Assembly (NCBI GenBank): GCA_945980015.1 | Contig: CAMFQI010000024.1 | Span: 1 to 8,956, forward strand | Length of the DNA stretch: 8,956 nt | Source: an uncultured Eubacterium sp. | Lineage (GTDB): Bacteria > Bacillota > Clostridia > Oscillospirales > Acutalibacteraceae | Direction of reading: 5' to 3' | In this document: positions 1 to 7,126 of the stretch, in pieces | Layout: every line of letters begins with the position of its first letter | Position numbering within the stretch: position 1 is the stretch's first letter | Notes under the pieces: generated by a model | What the model was told of the DNA's origin: nothing | The model's database searches: none | The model's input: only the letters and a program-made list of their open reading frames with translations | Made by a program: the position numbers and the translations under genes

Positions 1-5
1 CTAAT

Positions 6-34
6 ATGCTAACACAATAAAGTAATCTTGTCAA
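6..34 (-). promoter_or_regulatory. Candidate sigma-A promoter reading out of the left edge
   Basis: On the minus strand there is a perfect -35 hexamer TTGACA (positions 34-29), a 17-nt spacer, then TAGCAT (11-6), which matches the -10 consensus at four of six positions. TGT directly precedes the -10, giving an extended -10 (TGn). It begins 14 nt after the polC stop codon and would drive a gene beyond the left edge. In many Firmicutes rimP-nusA follows polC, so that operon is the likely target, but this is inference. There is no GC-rich terminator hairpin between polC and this site, so read-through from polC is also possible. The rest of positions 1-47 shows nothing else. Confidence 0.5.
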
Positions 35-47
35 TACTTAAATTAAG

Positions 48-3000
48 TTAAAACAGAGTAATTTGGGTGCTTTCGGGCAAATCACCAAGCGCACCTGCCG
101 AACGCAGAGCGTCAACAACCGACTTTCCGACGCCCGGCTCGTTTGCCAAATCGTCGGAGGCGATAAAGCCGTCGGGGTTTCGCTTTACTGCATCGGCAAT
201 AGCAACGGCGGCGGTTTCGCCTATACCGTCGATTGCAGAAAACGGAAGTCGAATTTTTCCGTCCTCGATTTTGTACACACGCCAATCGGATTTATACAAA
301 TCAACCGGCAAAAATTCATATCCTCGTGCAAGCATTTCGATTACAATTTGGAGTACAACATACTGCGATTCCTCCTTTGCGCTTGCATCGTTGCCCTTTA
401 GCTTAATTTCCTGCATTCTGCGTTTTACAGCGTCCTTGCCCTGAACTGCGGCAACAGCGTCAATTGCGCCGCCTCGTACGGTAAAGTATGCGCTGTAGAA
501 CTCTACAGGATAATAAATCTTATACCACGCAATACGCAATGCCGCAATAACATAAGCCGCTGCGTGAGCCTTCGGGAACATATACTTAATCTTATAGCAC
601 GAGTCGATATACCATTGCTCAACGCCGATAGTTTTCATACCCTCTTCGTAAGGTGGAAGCTCTTTCGGTGCTTTGCCCTTACGGGTATATTCCATAATCT
701 TGAAGCAATCCTTTTTTGAAAGCGGTGATTTTTCACCTGTTTTTTGTTCATAGGCTTCAAGCTTATGGATAAGATAAGTCATAATATCGTCACGGCATCC
801 GATAACCTCAGAAATAGTACAGGTTCCGTTTTGGATAAGCTCCTGTGCATTGCCGAGCCACACGTCAGTACCGTGGGAAAGTCCTGAAATTTGAAGCAGG
901 TCGGCAAAGGTTTTCGGTTGTGCCTCCATAAGCATTCCGACAACAAACGGCGTTCCCATTTCGGGAATTGCCAGCGTTCCGGTCGGATTATCTATATCCT
1001 CCGGCGAAACACCAAGTGGCGCACACGAGGTAATCAGCTCATACAATTTGGGGTCTGAGAGGTCAACCTCCATAACAGGCACGCCTGTTGCATCCTCAAG
1101 ATACTTATACAATGTCGGATTATCGTGTCCAAGCTCGTCAAGCTTGAGCAGGGTATCGTGAAGTGAATTCTTAAAGTCGAAGTGGGTAGTATATGTACCC
1201 TTCTTTTCATCATTCGACGGGAACTGAATAGGCGTGAAATCCTCAACGCTATACTTATCGGGGACAACAACCATACCGCCGGGGTGCTGACCTGTTGTAC
1301 GCTTAATTCCGGTACAGCCGATCGTCAGGCGGTCTATTTCAGCCCTCGGGGTGATATTTGCAAGTCCTCGTTCGTCAAGATATTTTTTTACATAGCCGTA
1401 GGCGGTTTTGTCGGCAACGGTTGCCATGGTACCCGCCTTAAACACATATTCCTTGCCGAAAAGCTCCTCGGTAAATTTGTGAGAACGGGACTGATATTCG
1501 CCCGAGAAATTAAGGTCGATATCAGGTTCCTTGTCACCGTCAAAGCCGAGGAATGTTTCAAATGGAATTTCGTGGCCGTCACGCTTCATTGGAGTGCCGC
1601 AAACAGGACAGTCCTTTTTCGGCAAATCAAAGCCCGAGCCGTATTCACCGTGAGTAAAAAACTCGCTATGCTTACAATTCTTACAATAATAATGAGGCGC
1701 AAGCGGATTAACCTCGGATATACCGCCGAAATGAGCCGCAAGCGACGAGCCTACGGAACCACGGGAGCCGACTAAATATCCGTTTCTCTCGCTTTCCTCA
1801 ACAAGTCGCTTTGCAATAACATAAAGTACTCCGTAGCCGTGAGAAATAATAGAGTTAAGCTCTCTTTCAAGACGGCTTGCAACATATTCGGGAACAGGGT
1901 CGCCGTAAAGCTCCTTTGCGGTTGCCCAGCATTTTTCGGTAAGCTCCTCGTCTGCACCGTCGATATGCGGCTGATAGGTTCCGGGAGGAATCGGCGGCAG
2001 CTTGTCCTGACACATATCGGCTATCATATTCGGATTGTCAATAACAAATTCCTTTGCTCTATCTCCTGCCCACGCAAAATCCTCAAGCATTTCTTCGGTA
2101 GTCTTGAAATAAAGCGGAGCCTGATTATCGGCATCGTCAAAGCCCTTTGAAGCCATAATGATTGCACGGAATTTTGCATCGCTCTCGTCAAGAAAATGAA
2201 CGTCGCCCGTTGCAACAACAGGTTTACCGAGTTTATCGGCAACCTCAACAAGCCGTTTGTTAATTGCGATTAAATCTTCCTCACTGTTTATATTTTCGTG
2301 AAGCTCCTTAGTTGAGCGAATCATAAACGCATTATTGCCGTTTGGCTGGATTTCTATGTAGTCGTAAAATTCGGCAAGTCGCTCAATTTCCTCCTGAGTT
2401 TCACCCCTCAATACAGCCTGAATAAGCTCACCCTGTTCACACGCAGAGCCTATGAGAATATCCTCACGCTTTTGGGCAAGCAGGGATTTCGGTATAAGCG
2501 GTCTGCCCTTAAAGGTTTTAACATTACTGTGGCTGATAAGCTCGTAAAGATTTTTTCTGCCTTTATGAATAATGCCGTCCTCCGGCTCGTCCATAACGGG
2601 TCGCCAATTTTCATCAAGACGAAGGGGCATTGAATTATCCGCCTTAACAAGCAAAATGATATGATGACGGCGAAATTCCTTCATCTTCATATTCATAAAG
2701 TCGGGAAAAACGCTGTCGTCAACAACATATCCTTCCATACCTAAAATGAGCTTTATGCCGTTTGCCTTTGCGCAGGCATACGCTTCGGGAAGTGCCTGAA
2801 CAACGCCGTGGTCGGTAACGGCAATTGCCTTATGTCCCCATTTTGCCGCACGTGCAATAAGCTTTTTAGGAGGTGTAATTCCGTCCATATCCGAAAACGA
2901 GGTATGAAGATGCAGTTCAACTCTCTTTTCGCTTGCATTATCCATCTTCTCGATTTTCTTTACGGCTTCGATATTATTAGGTCTTATAAGATATTCGCCG

Positions 3001-3881
3001 GAAAACTGGTCATACTGATAAATACCGTTGATTATGAGAGTACCTGCATTTTCGATATTCTTAATTATCGGGTCGATAACGGAATTTTTTTCAAATATCT
3101 TTGCAGAAATAGACGAGGTATAGTCTGTAATATCAAAGGAGAAAATCCTCGAATCTCCCCTTTTTGTATCTCTCGTATCGGTTTTTACCACGTCGCCCCA
3201 AACGGTAACAAAGCCGTCGTCGGGCATAACGTCCTTAATGGGCTTTGGCATATCCTTAATCTGTCTGCCCATAATAATTTTTCGTGTATCGTCATAAAGC
3301 GGCAAATCACCCATAGGAATATGAGGAACGTATTTTTCTTTTTCTTCCTCCTGTTTTGCCTTTTGAGCCGCCTTTTCCTGAACCGCCTGTCGTACTGCGG
3401 CCTCCATATCAAAGCTCTTTACCTCTAAAAACGAAATATCATAATCCGCTTCAAATTTGTCGTAAAGATACCTTGAAATTACCTTGTCCATATTTTGACT
3501 TTCAAGCAGTTCTCTGCCGCCGTGCTTGAGACAAAGGGTGATAACTCCGTCGTCCTCCTCTGCTTCAACGCCCTCAAAAAAGCCGTTAACGATAGGATTG
3601 TCGGCAACAACAAACGAAAGTATTTTTTCTATATTTTCAATATCAAAAAGACTTTTGAAATACTTGATATTTATTACCGCTTCGTTAAGGTCAAGTGCAT
3701 TTTTAAGCGCAGTACGGCATCTCAAAACAACCTGATAATCAAGAAGCTTGTCCATCAAAATATCAAGTTCAAGGCGTCTGTCGGACTTATAAACGGTAAA
3801 GCGTGTTATCTCTCCGCTTCCGATATAAGCCAAATCATCGTCGTTTATGTAATTGCTGAAATAGTTATAAATCTTCGCCAT
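48..3881 (-). CDS. polC: DNA polymerase III alpha subunit, PolC type, lacking the inserted 3'-5' exonuclease domain
   Basis: Replicative DNA polymerase of Firmicutes, 1277 residues against roughly 1430 for typical PolC. Domains in order: N-terminal domain 1-155, charged Lys/Glu linker about 158-185, OB fold about 222-308, PHP domain about 320-565, polymerase core about 640-1200, HhH-like region about 1211-1262, and the C-terminal beta-clamp motif QITLF (1273-1277). The core has VGSRGSVGSS (704-713), a four-Cys zinc site (C733, C736, C758, C761), the catalytic Asp pair in PDIDLNFSG (D787, D789) and the third Asp in LKLDELGHD (D915). PHP ligand candidates are H324, H326, D333, H358, E383, H406/H407, C481, D560 and H562. 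The DEDD exonuclease that normally splits PHP is missing: residues 388-405 join the halves, and no DVETTG-like motif is visible. The ATG overlaps the ispG stop by one base (TAATG); the only purine run upstream, AAAGAG, is about 14 nt away, so translation is probably coupled to ispG. The N-terminus aligns with family members, supporting this start. Confidence 0.96.
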   Translation of the reverse strand: MAKIYNYFSNYINDDDLAYIGSGEITRFTVYKSDRRLELDILMDKLLDYQVVLRCRTALKNALDLNEAVINIKYFKSLFDIENIEKILSFVVADNPIVNGFFEGVEAEEDDGVITLCLKHGGRELLESQNMDKVISRYLYDKFEADYDISFLEVKSFDMEAAVRQAVQEKAAQKAKQEEEKEKYVPHIPMGDLPLYDDTRKIIMGRQIKDMPKPIKDVMPDDGFVTVWGDVVKTDTRDTKRGDSRIFSFDITDYTSSISAKIFEKNSVIDPIIKNIENAGTLIINGIYQYDQFSGEYLIRPNNIEAVKKIEKMDNASEKRVELHLHTSFSDMDGITPPKKLIARAAKWGHKAIAVTDHGVVQALPEAYACAKANGIKLILGMEGYVVDDSVFPDFMNMKMKEFRRHHIILLVKADNSMPLRLDENWRPVMDEPEDGIIHKGRKNLYELISHSNVKTFKGRPLIPKSLLAQKREDILIGSACEQGELIQAVLRGETQEEIERLAEFYDYIEIQPNGNNAFMIRSTKELHENINSEEDLIAINKRLVEVADKLGKPVVATGDVHFLDESDAKFRAIIMASKGFDDADNQAPLYFKTTEEMLEDFAWAGDRAKEFVIDNPNMIADMCQDKLPPIPPGTYQPHIDGADEELTEKCWATAKELYGDPVPEYVASRLERELNSIISHGYGVLYVIAKRLVEESERNGYLVGSRGSVGSSLAAHFGGISEVNPLAPHYYCKNCKHSEFFTHGEYGSGFDLPKKDCPVCGTPMKRDGHEIPFETFLGFDGDKEPDIDLNFSGEYQSRSHKFTEELFGKEYVFKAGTMATVADKTAYGYVKKYLDERGLANITPRAEIDRLTIGCTGIKRTTGQHPGGMVVVPDKYSVEDFTPIQFPSNDEKKGTYTTHFDFKNSLHDTLLKLDELGHDNPTLYKYLEDATGVPVMEVDLSDPKLYELITSCAPLGVSPEDIDNPTGTLAIPEMGTPFVVGMLMEAQPKTFADLLQISGLSHGTDVWLGNAQELIQNGTCTISEVIGCRDDIMTYLIHKLEAYEQKTGEKSPLSKKDCFKIMEYTRKGKAPKELPPYEEGMKTIGVEQWYIDSCYKIKYMFPKAHAAAYVIAALRIAWYKIYYPVEFYSAYFTVRGGAIDAVAAVQGKDAVKRRMQEIKLKGNDASAKEESQYVVLQIVIEMLARGYEFLPVDLYKSDWRVYKIEDGKIRLPFSAIDGIGETAAVAIADAVKRNPDGFIASDDLANEPGVGKSVVDALRSAGALGDLPESTQITLF

Positions 3882-4924
3882 TATAGTTTTTCAATCTCTT
3901 TCATCAGTTCATCAAGCAGGCTTTCCTCCGGTACCTTGCGGAGAATTTCGCCCTTTTTGAAAATAAGTCCGCAGCCGTCACCGCCTGCAACGCCGATATC
4001 GGCTTCCTTTGCTTCGCCGGGACCGTTTACGATACAGCCCATAACGGCTACGGTAATAGGCTTTTTGCAGTCACGCAGTCTTTCCTCGACATTTTTTGCA
4101 AGACCGACTAAATCAATCCTTGTTCTTCCGCAGGTCGGACATGAAACAAGATACGGACAATCGGTTTTAAGTCCGATTGCCTTCAAAATATCAAATGCGG
4201 CGTAAACCTCTTTAACAGGTGCGTCAGTAAGGCTTACTCGAATTGTGTCGCCAATACCGTGAGTGAGAAGCGAGCCTATGCCTATTGAGGATTTTATTAT
4301 TCCCATACGCTCGGTACCTGCTTCCGTAACGCCTAAGTGAAGCGGATAATCGCATTTTTCACTCGCAAGTTCATACGCCTTTATCATAGTGTTTACATTC
4401 GACGATTTAATTGAAATTACAATATCATCAAAGTCGAATTTTTCAAGAAGAGAAGCGTGATACATAGCCGACTCGACAAGTGCTTCGGGAGTCGGCGAGC
4501 CGTATTTTGCAAGGATTTCCTTTTCGAGCGAGCCGGAATTAACGCCTATACGAATTGGCAAGCCCTTTTGTCTGCACATATCGGCAACCGCCTTTACTCT
4601 ATCCTCGCTTCCGATATTGCCGGGATTAATGCGGATTTTGTCTATTCCTCTTTCAGCCGCACCGAGAGCAAGGCGGTAGTCGAAATGAATATCGGCAACA
4701 AGCGGTACGGTAGTTGCATTTTTAATCGGCTCAACAAGTGCAAGCGCTTCTTCGTTTGGTATTGCAAAGCGAATGACCTGACAACCTGCTTTTTCAAGCT
4801 CGACTGCCTGCTTTACGGAGCCTTCAATATCGGTTGACGGTACATTGAGCATACTTTGAACAAGTATCGGACTGCCGCCGCCTAAAAATGTATTTCCAAT
4901 TTTTATTTTCTTCGTAGTTTTCAT
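3881..4924 (-). CDS. ispG: (E)-4-hydroxy-3-methylbut-2-enyl-diphosphate synthase (IspG/GcpE)
   Basis: Cytosolic iron-sulfur enzyme of the MEP isoprenoid pathway. It reductively converts 2-C-methyl-D-erythritol 2,4-cyclodiphosphate to HMBPP. The 347 residues fit the compact two-domain bacterial form. The N-terminal TIM-barrel part carries VADIHFDYRLAL (76-87), KIRINPGNIG (96-105) and IRIGVNSGSLE (124-134). The C-terminal domain carries the [4Fe-4S] ligands C262 and C265 (SCPTCGRT), C297 (MGCIVNGPGEA) and E304. The segment usually read as QSMTNT..TD is QSMLNVPSTD here (23-32), a local variant. The start is ATG with GGAG 8 nt upstream, 18 nt after the rseP stop. The stop TAA overlaps the polC ATG by one base. 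With dxr two genes upstream, the operon encodes two MEP steps. Confidence 0.96.
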   Translation of the reverse strand: MKTTKKIKIGNTFLGGGSPILVQSMLNVPSTDIEGSVKQAVELEKAGCQVIRFAIPNEEALALVEPIKNATTVPLVADIHFDYRLALGAAERGIDKIRINPGNIGSEDRVKAVADMCRQKGLPIRIGVNSGSLEKEILAKYGSPTPEALVESAMYHASLLEKFDFDDIVISIKSSNVNTMIKAYELASEKCDYPLHLGVTEAGTERMGIIKSSIGIGSLLTHGIGDTIRVSLTDAPVKEVYAAFDILKAIGLKTDCPYLVSCPTCGRTRIDLVGLAKNVEERLRDCKKPITVAVMGCIVNGPGEAKEADIGVAGGDGCGLIFKKGEILRKVPEESLLDELMKEIEKL

Positions 4925-4942
4925 AATTATATCTCCAAGATA

Positions 4943-5974
4943 CTAAAATAGCTTTGTTATATCGGAAAATGTCACAACGCACATAAGACCGATGAGAAGC
5001 GCAAGACCGATTGAATTTATAAGCCACTCGAATTTTGACGGCAGCTTCTTTTTGAATATTCCCTCAAAAGCAAGCACAAACAGTCTCCAGCCGTCCAGCG
5101 CCGGAAACGGAAACAGATTGAACAGACCGACGTTAACGGTAAGAAGCGCCATAATTCTCAAAACGGTAGGCAAGCTCGTTTTTACTGCGGTTGAAACGAT
5201 GCTGACTGTACCGACGGGACCGCTGATATCGGAAACACCGTATCTGCCGACAATCAAATCGTGAAGCGACAGAAAAATCATTCTGCAATACGAAACAAAC
5301 TGTGCAAGGCTTTCCTTAATTACAGAGAAAAACGTTTTTTCAACGCCCAAAACGAAGAAATCCATATTTATATATTGATGTCCCTCGTACTCGGTCATTT
5401 CAAATTCAACGTCAAGCGTTTTTGCTTCGCCGTTTCTTTCAACAACGAATTCAACAGTATTGTCAACGCTTCTTGAAAGTCCGGTCGTAACGTCCGTTGA
5501 GGTATAAACACGCATACCGTCGATAGACTTAATTTTATCGCCGACCTCAAGTGTTTGCGAGGACAAAGCGTTGTCTTCAAACTTTGCAACGGTTGTTGTT
5601 CCGATAAGACTTTGGGTGCTTACCATAATTGAGATTATGACCAAGCCCAAAACCAAATTCATAAAAGCTCCGGCAACGACAACGAAAATTCGCTGAATAA
5701 CCCTTTTGTTTGAAAAAGCATTCTCATCGTCGCTGTCGCTGTCCTCACCCTCCATTGCACAATAGCCTCCGAAAAGGACAAGGCGCAGGGTGTACTTAGT
5801 TTCTCCCTTTGTAAACTGAATAAGCTTCGGTCCCATACCTATAGAAAATTCGTTGACCTTTATTTTCATCAGCCTTGCGGCGACAAAATGACCGCCCTCG
5901 TGGATTACGATTATAAGCTGAAAAAACAAAACAGCGATTATTATAGGGTAAACGGTTTGCCAAATTTGTGACAT
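4943..5974 (-). CDS. rseP: RseP-family site-2 intramembrane zinc metalloprotease (M50)
   Basis: Membrane protease that cuts substrates within the bilayer; relatives (RseP in E. coli, RasP in B. subtilis) act on anti-sigma factors and signal peptide remnants. There are 343 residues from the ATG. The first membrane helix (about 9-24) leads into the zinc motif HEGGH (25-29). Next come the GMGPKL and RLVLFGGYCAMEGED segments (47-78), an acidic loop, a second helix (about 96-119), one PDZ domain (about 125-205), the third-ligand motif NLFPFPALDGW (286-296, with D294), and a final helix (about 317-336). A single PDZ is usual for Gram-positive members. The common DGG is DGW here. Two starts are possible: ATG at 5974, overlapping the dxr stop as TGATG, or an in-frame TTG at 5977. 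GGAGAG lies upstream, with the GGAG part 11 nt from the ATG or 8 nt from the TTG. I prefer the ATG; the two differ by one residue. Confidence 0.93.
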   Translation of the reverse strand: MSQIWQTVYPIIIAVLFFQLIIVIHEGGHFVAARLMKIKVNEFSIGMGPKLIQFTKGETKYTLRLVLFGGYCAMEGEDSDSDDENAFSNKRVIQRIFVVVAGAFMNLVLGLVIISIMVSTQSLIGTTTVAKFEDNALSSQTLEVGDKIKSIDGMRVYTSTDVTTGLSRSVDNTVEFVVERNGEAKTLDVEFEMTEYEGHQYINMDFFVLGVEKTFFSVIKESLAQFVSYCRMIFLSLHDLIVGRYGVSDISGPVGTVSIVSTAVKTSLPTVLRIMALLTVNVGLFNLFPFPALDGWRLFVLAFEGIFKKKLPSKFEWLINSIGLALLIGLMCVVTFSDITKLF

Positions 5975-7122
5975 CAATTAACGCTCTCCAATACAAATTC
6001 CCTTGCCCTTCTATCTGCTTCAAGAACATCAGCAAGGGTGAAATTCTCGATATCGTCAGCTCTTTTCATAGCCTCGTTATTAAGATATGCAATATCGGTA
6101 AATTTAATTTTACCGTTTAAGAAAAGTCGAACGCTTTCTTCATTTGCACCGTTTGCCGCAGCAGGATGAAGACCGCCGAGCTCAATGGCATTTCTGCAAA
6201 CATCAATACACTTAAAGGTTTCGTAATCAGGCTCGAAGAAGGTAAGCTTGCCGTAATCGGCAAGTGATAGATATTTTACAGGGCTTTCAAGCCTTTCGGG
6301 ATATGTCAGCGCATACTGTATGGGAATACGCATATCGGGTACTCCGAGCTGAGCAATCATTGAATTATCCTGATAAACTATTGCGCTATGAACAACGCTT
6401 TCACGATGAACAACGATTTCGATATCGTCATTTGGCATATCGAATAGCCATTTTGCCTCGATAAACTCCAAGCCTTTATTCATCATTGTTGCACTGTCGA
6501 TGGTAATTTTTGCACCCATATCCCAATTAGGATGCTTCAATGCATCGGCAGGTGTTACGCTTTCAAGCTCTTCAAGTGTTCTTCCAAAGAACGGACCGCC
6601 CGAAGCGGTGAGAATAATTTTCTTTATTGACTGCTTATTAGGTGCGCCCTGCATTGCCTGAAAAATAGCAGAATGCTCGCTGTCAACAGGCAAAATCGAA
6701 ACGCCGTTTTCCTTTGCAAGATTAGTCACAAGATGACCGCCTGCAACGAGCGTTTCCTTATTTGCAAGGGCAATAGTCTTTTTTGCTTTGATTGCTTCGA
6801 GAGTCGGCTGAAGTCCCACCATACCCACAACGGAATTCAAAACGGTATCGGCGCCCTCGTAAGTTGCACACTCGATGAGTCCCTGCATACCGCAGGTTAC
6901 CTTTGTTGAAGTGTCGGCAATTTTTGTTTTAAGCTCAGACGCCGCCTTTTCGCTCATCATACAAACAAGCTCGGGCTTAAACTGTCTTATCTGCTGCTCG
7001 ATAACATCAACTCTTGAATTCGCAGTAAGGCATTTTATGTTGTAGCCGTGCATTTTTGCAACGTCAAGCGACTGCGTTCCTATTGAACCTGTTGAGCCTA
7101 AAAGTGAAATATTCTTTGTCAT
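5974..7122 (-). CDS. dxr: 1-deoxy-D-xylulose 5-phosphate reductoisomerase
   Basis: NADPH-dependent enzyme of the committed MEP pathway step, converting 1-deoxy-D-xylulose 5-phosphate to 2-C-methyl-D-erythritol 4-phosphate in the cytosol. The 382 residues match the family length. The Rossmann motif LLGSTGSIGTQSLDV is at 7-21. LANKETLVAGG (119-129) and PVDSEHSAIFQ (145-155) follow; D147 and E149 are metal ligands. SGGPFFGR (174-181) and NWDMGAKITIDSATMMNKGLE (199-219) complete the catalytic set with N215, K216 and E219. HRESVVHSAIVY and the C-terminal helical region are also present. The start is ATG with GAGG 7 nt upstream; this site sits on the last codons and TAA of cdsA, 4 nt away. The stop TGA overlaps the rseP ATG. 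All key catalytic residues are present, so this is expected to be functional. Confidence 0.97.
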   Translation of the reverse strand: MTKNISLLGSTGSIGTQSLDVAKMHGYNIKCLTANSRVDVIEQQIRQFKPELVCMMSEKAASELKTKIADTSTKVTCGMQGLIECATYEGADTVLNSVVGMVGLQPTLEAIKAKKTIALANKETLVAGGHLVTNLAKENGVSILPVDSEHSAIFQAMQGAPNKQSIKKIILTASGGPFFGRTLEELESVTPADALKHPNWDMGAKITIDSATMMNKGLEFIEAKWLFDMPNDDIEIVVHRESVVHSAIVYQDNSMIAQLGVPDMRIPIQYALTYPERLESPVKYLSLADYGKLTFFEPDYETFKCIDVCRNAIELGGLHPAAANGANEESVRLFLNGKIKFTDIAYLNNEAMKRADDIENFTLADVLEADRRAREFVLESVN

Positions 7123-7126
7123 AGCT

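Noticed and set aside
37..47. Near-palindrome CTTAATTTAAG after the polC stop as a terminator
   Set aside because: The arms are AT-rich with almost no loop and no following T-run, so it is not credible as an intrinsic terminator.
1182..1775. Plus-strand open frame of 197 codons inside polC
   Set aside because: It is antisense to the conserved polymerase core, and I see no domain, motif or convincing ribosome binding site for it.
2667..2720. A frameshift or a split polC as the cause of the missing exonuclease
   Set aside because: The frame is continuous through the junction, both PHP halves follow each other in one frame, and neighbouring bases encode conserved residues on each side. An assembly deletion cannot be excluded from one sequence but is not suggested by anything seen here.
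2808..3428. Plus-strand open frame of 206 codons inside polC
   Set aside because: It is antisense to the PHP, OB and linker parts of polC, with low-complexity Phe/Leu runs that mirror the Lys/Glu-rich linker. No family resemblance.
3495..4205. Plus-strand open frame of 236 codons crossing the polC/ispG junction
   Set aside because: It lies entirely antisense to polC and ispG, whose protein motifs are unambiguous. The translation has no recognisable domain, and it is explained by the codon bias of the true genes.
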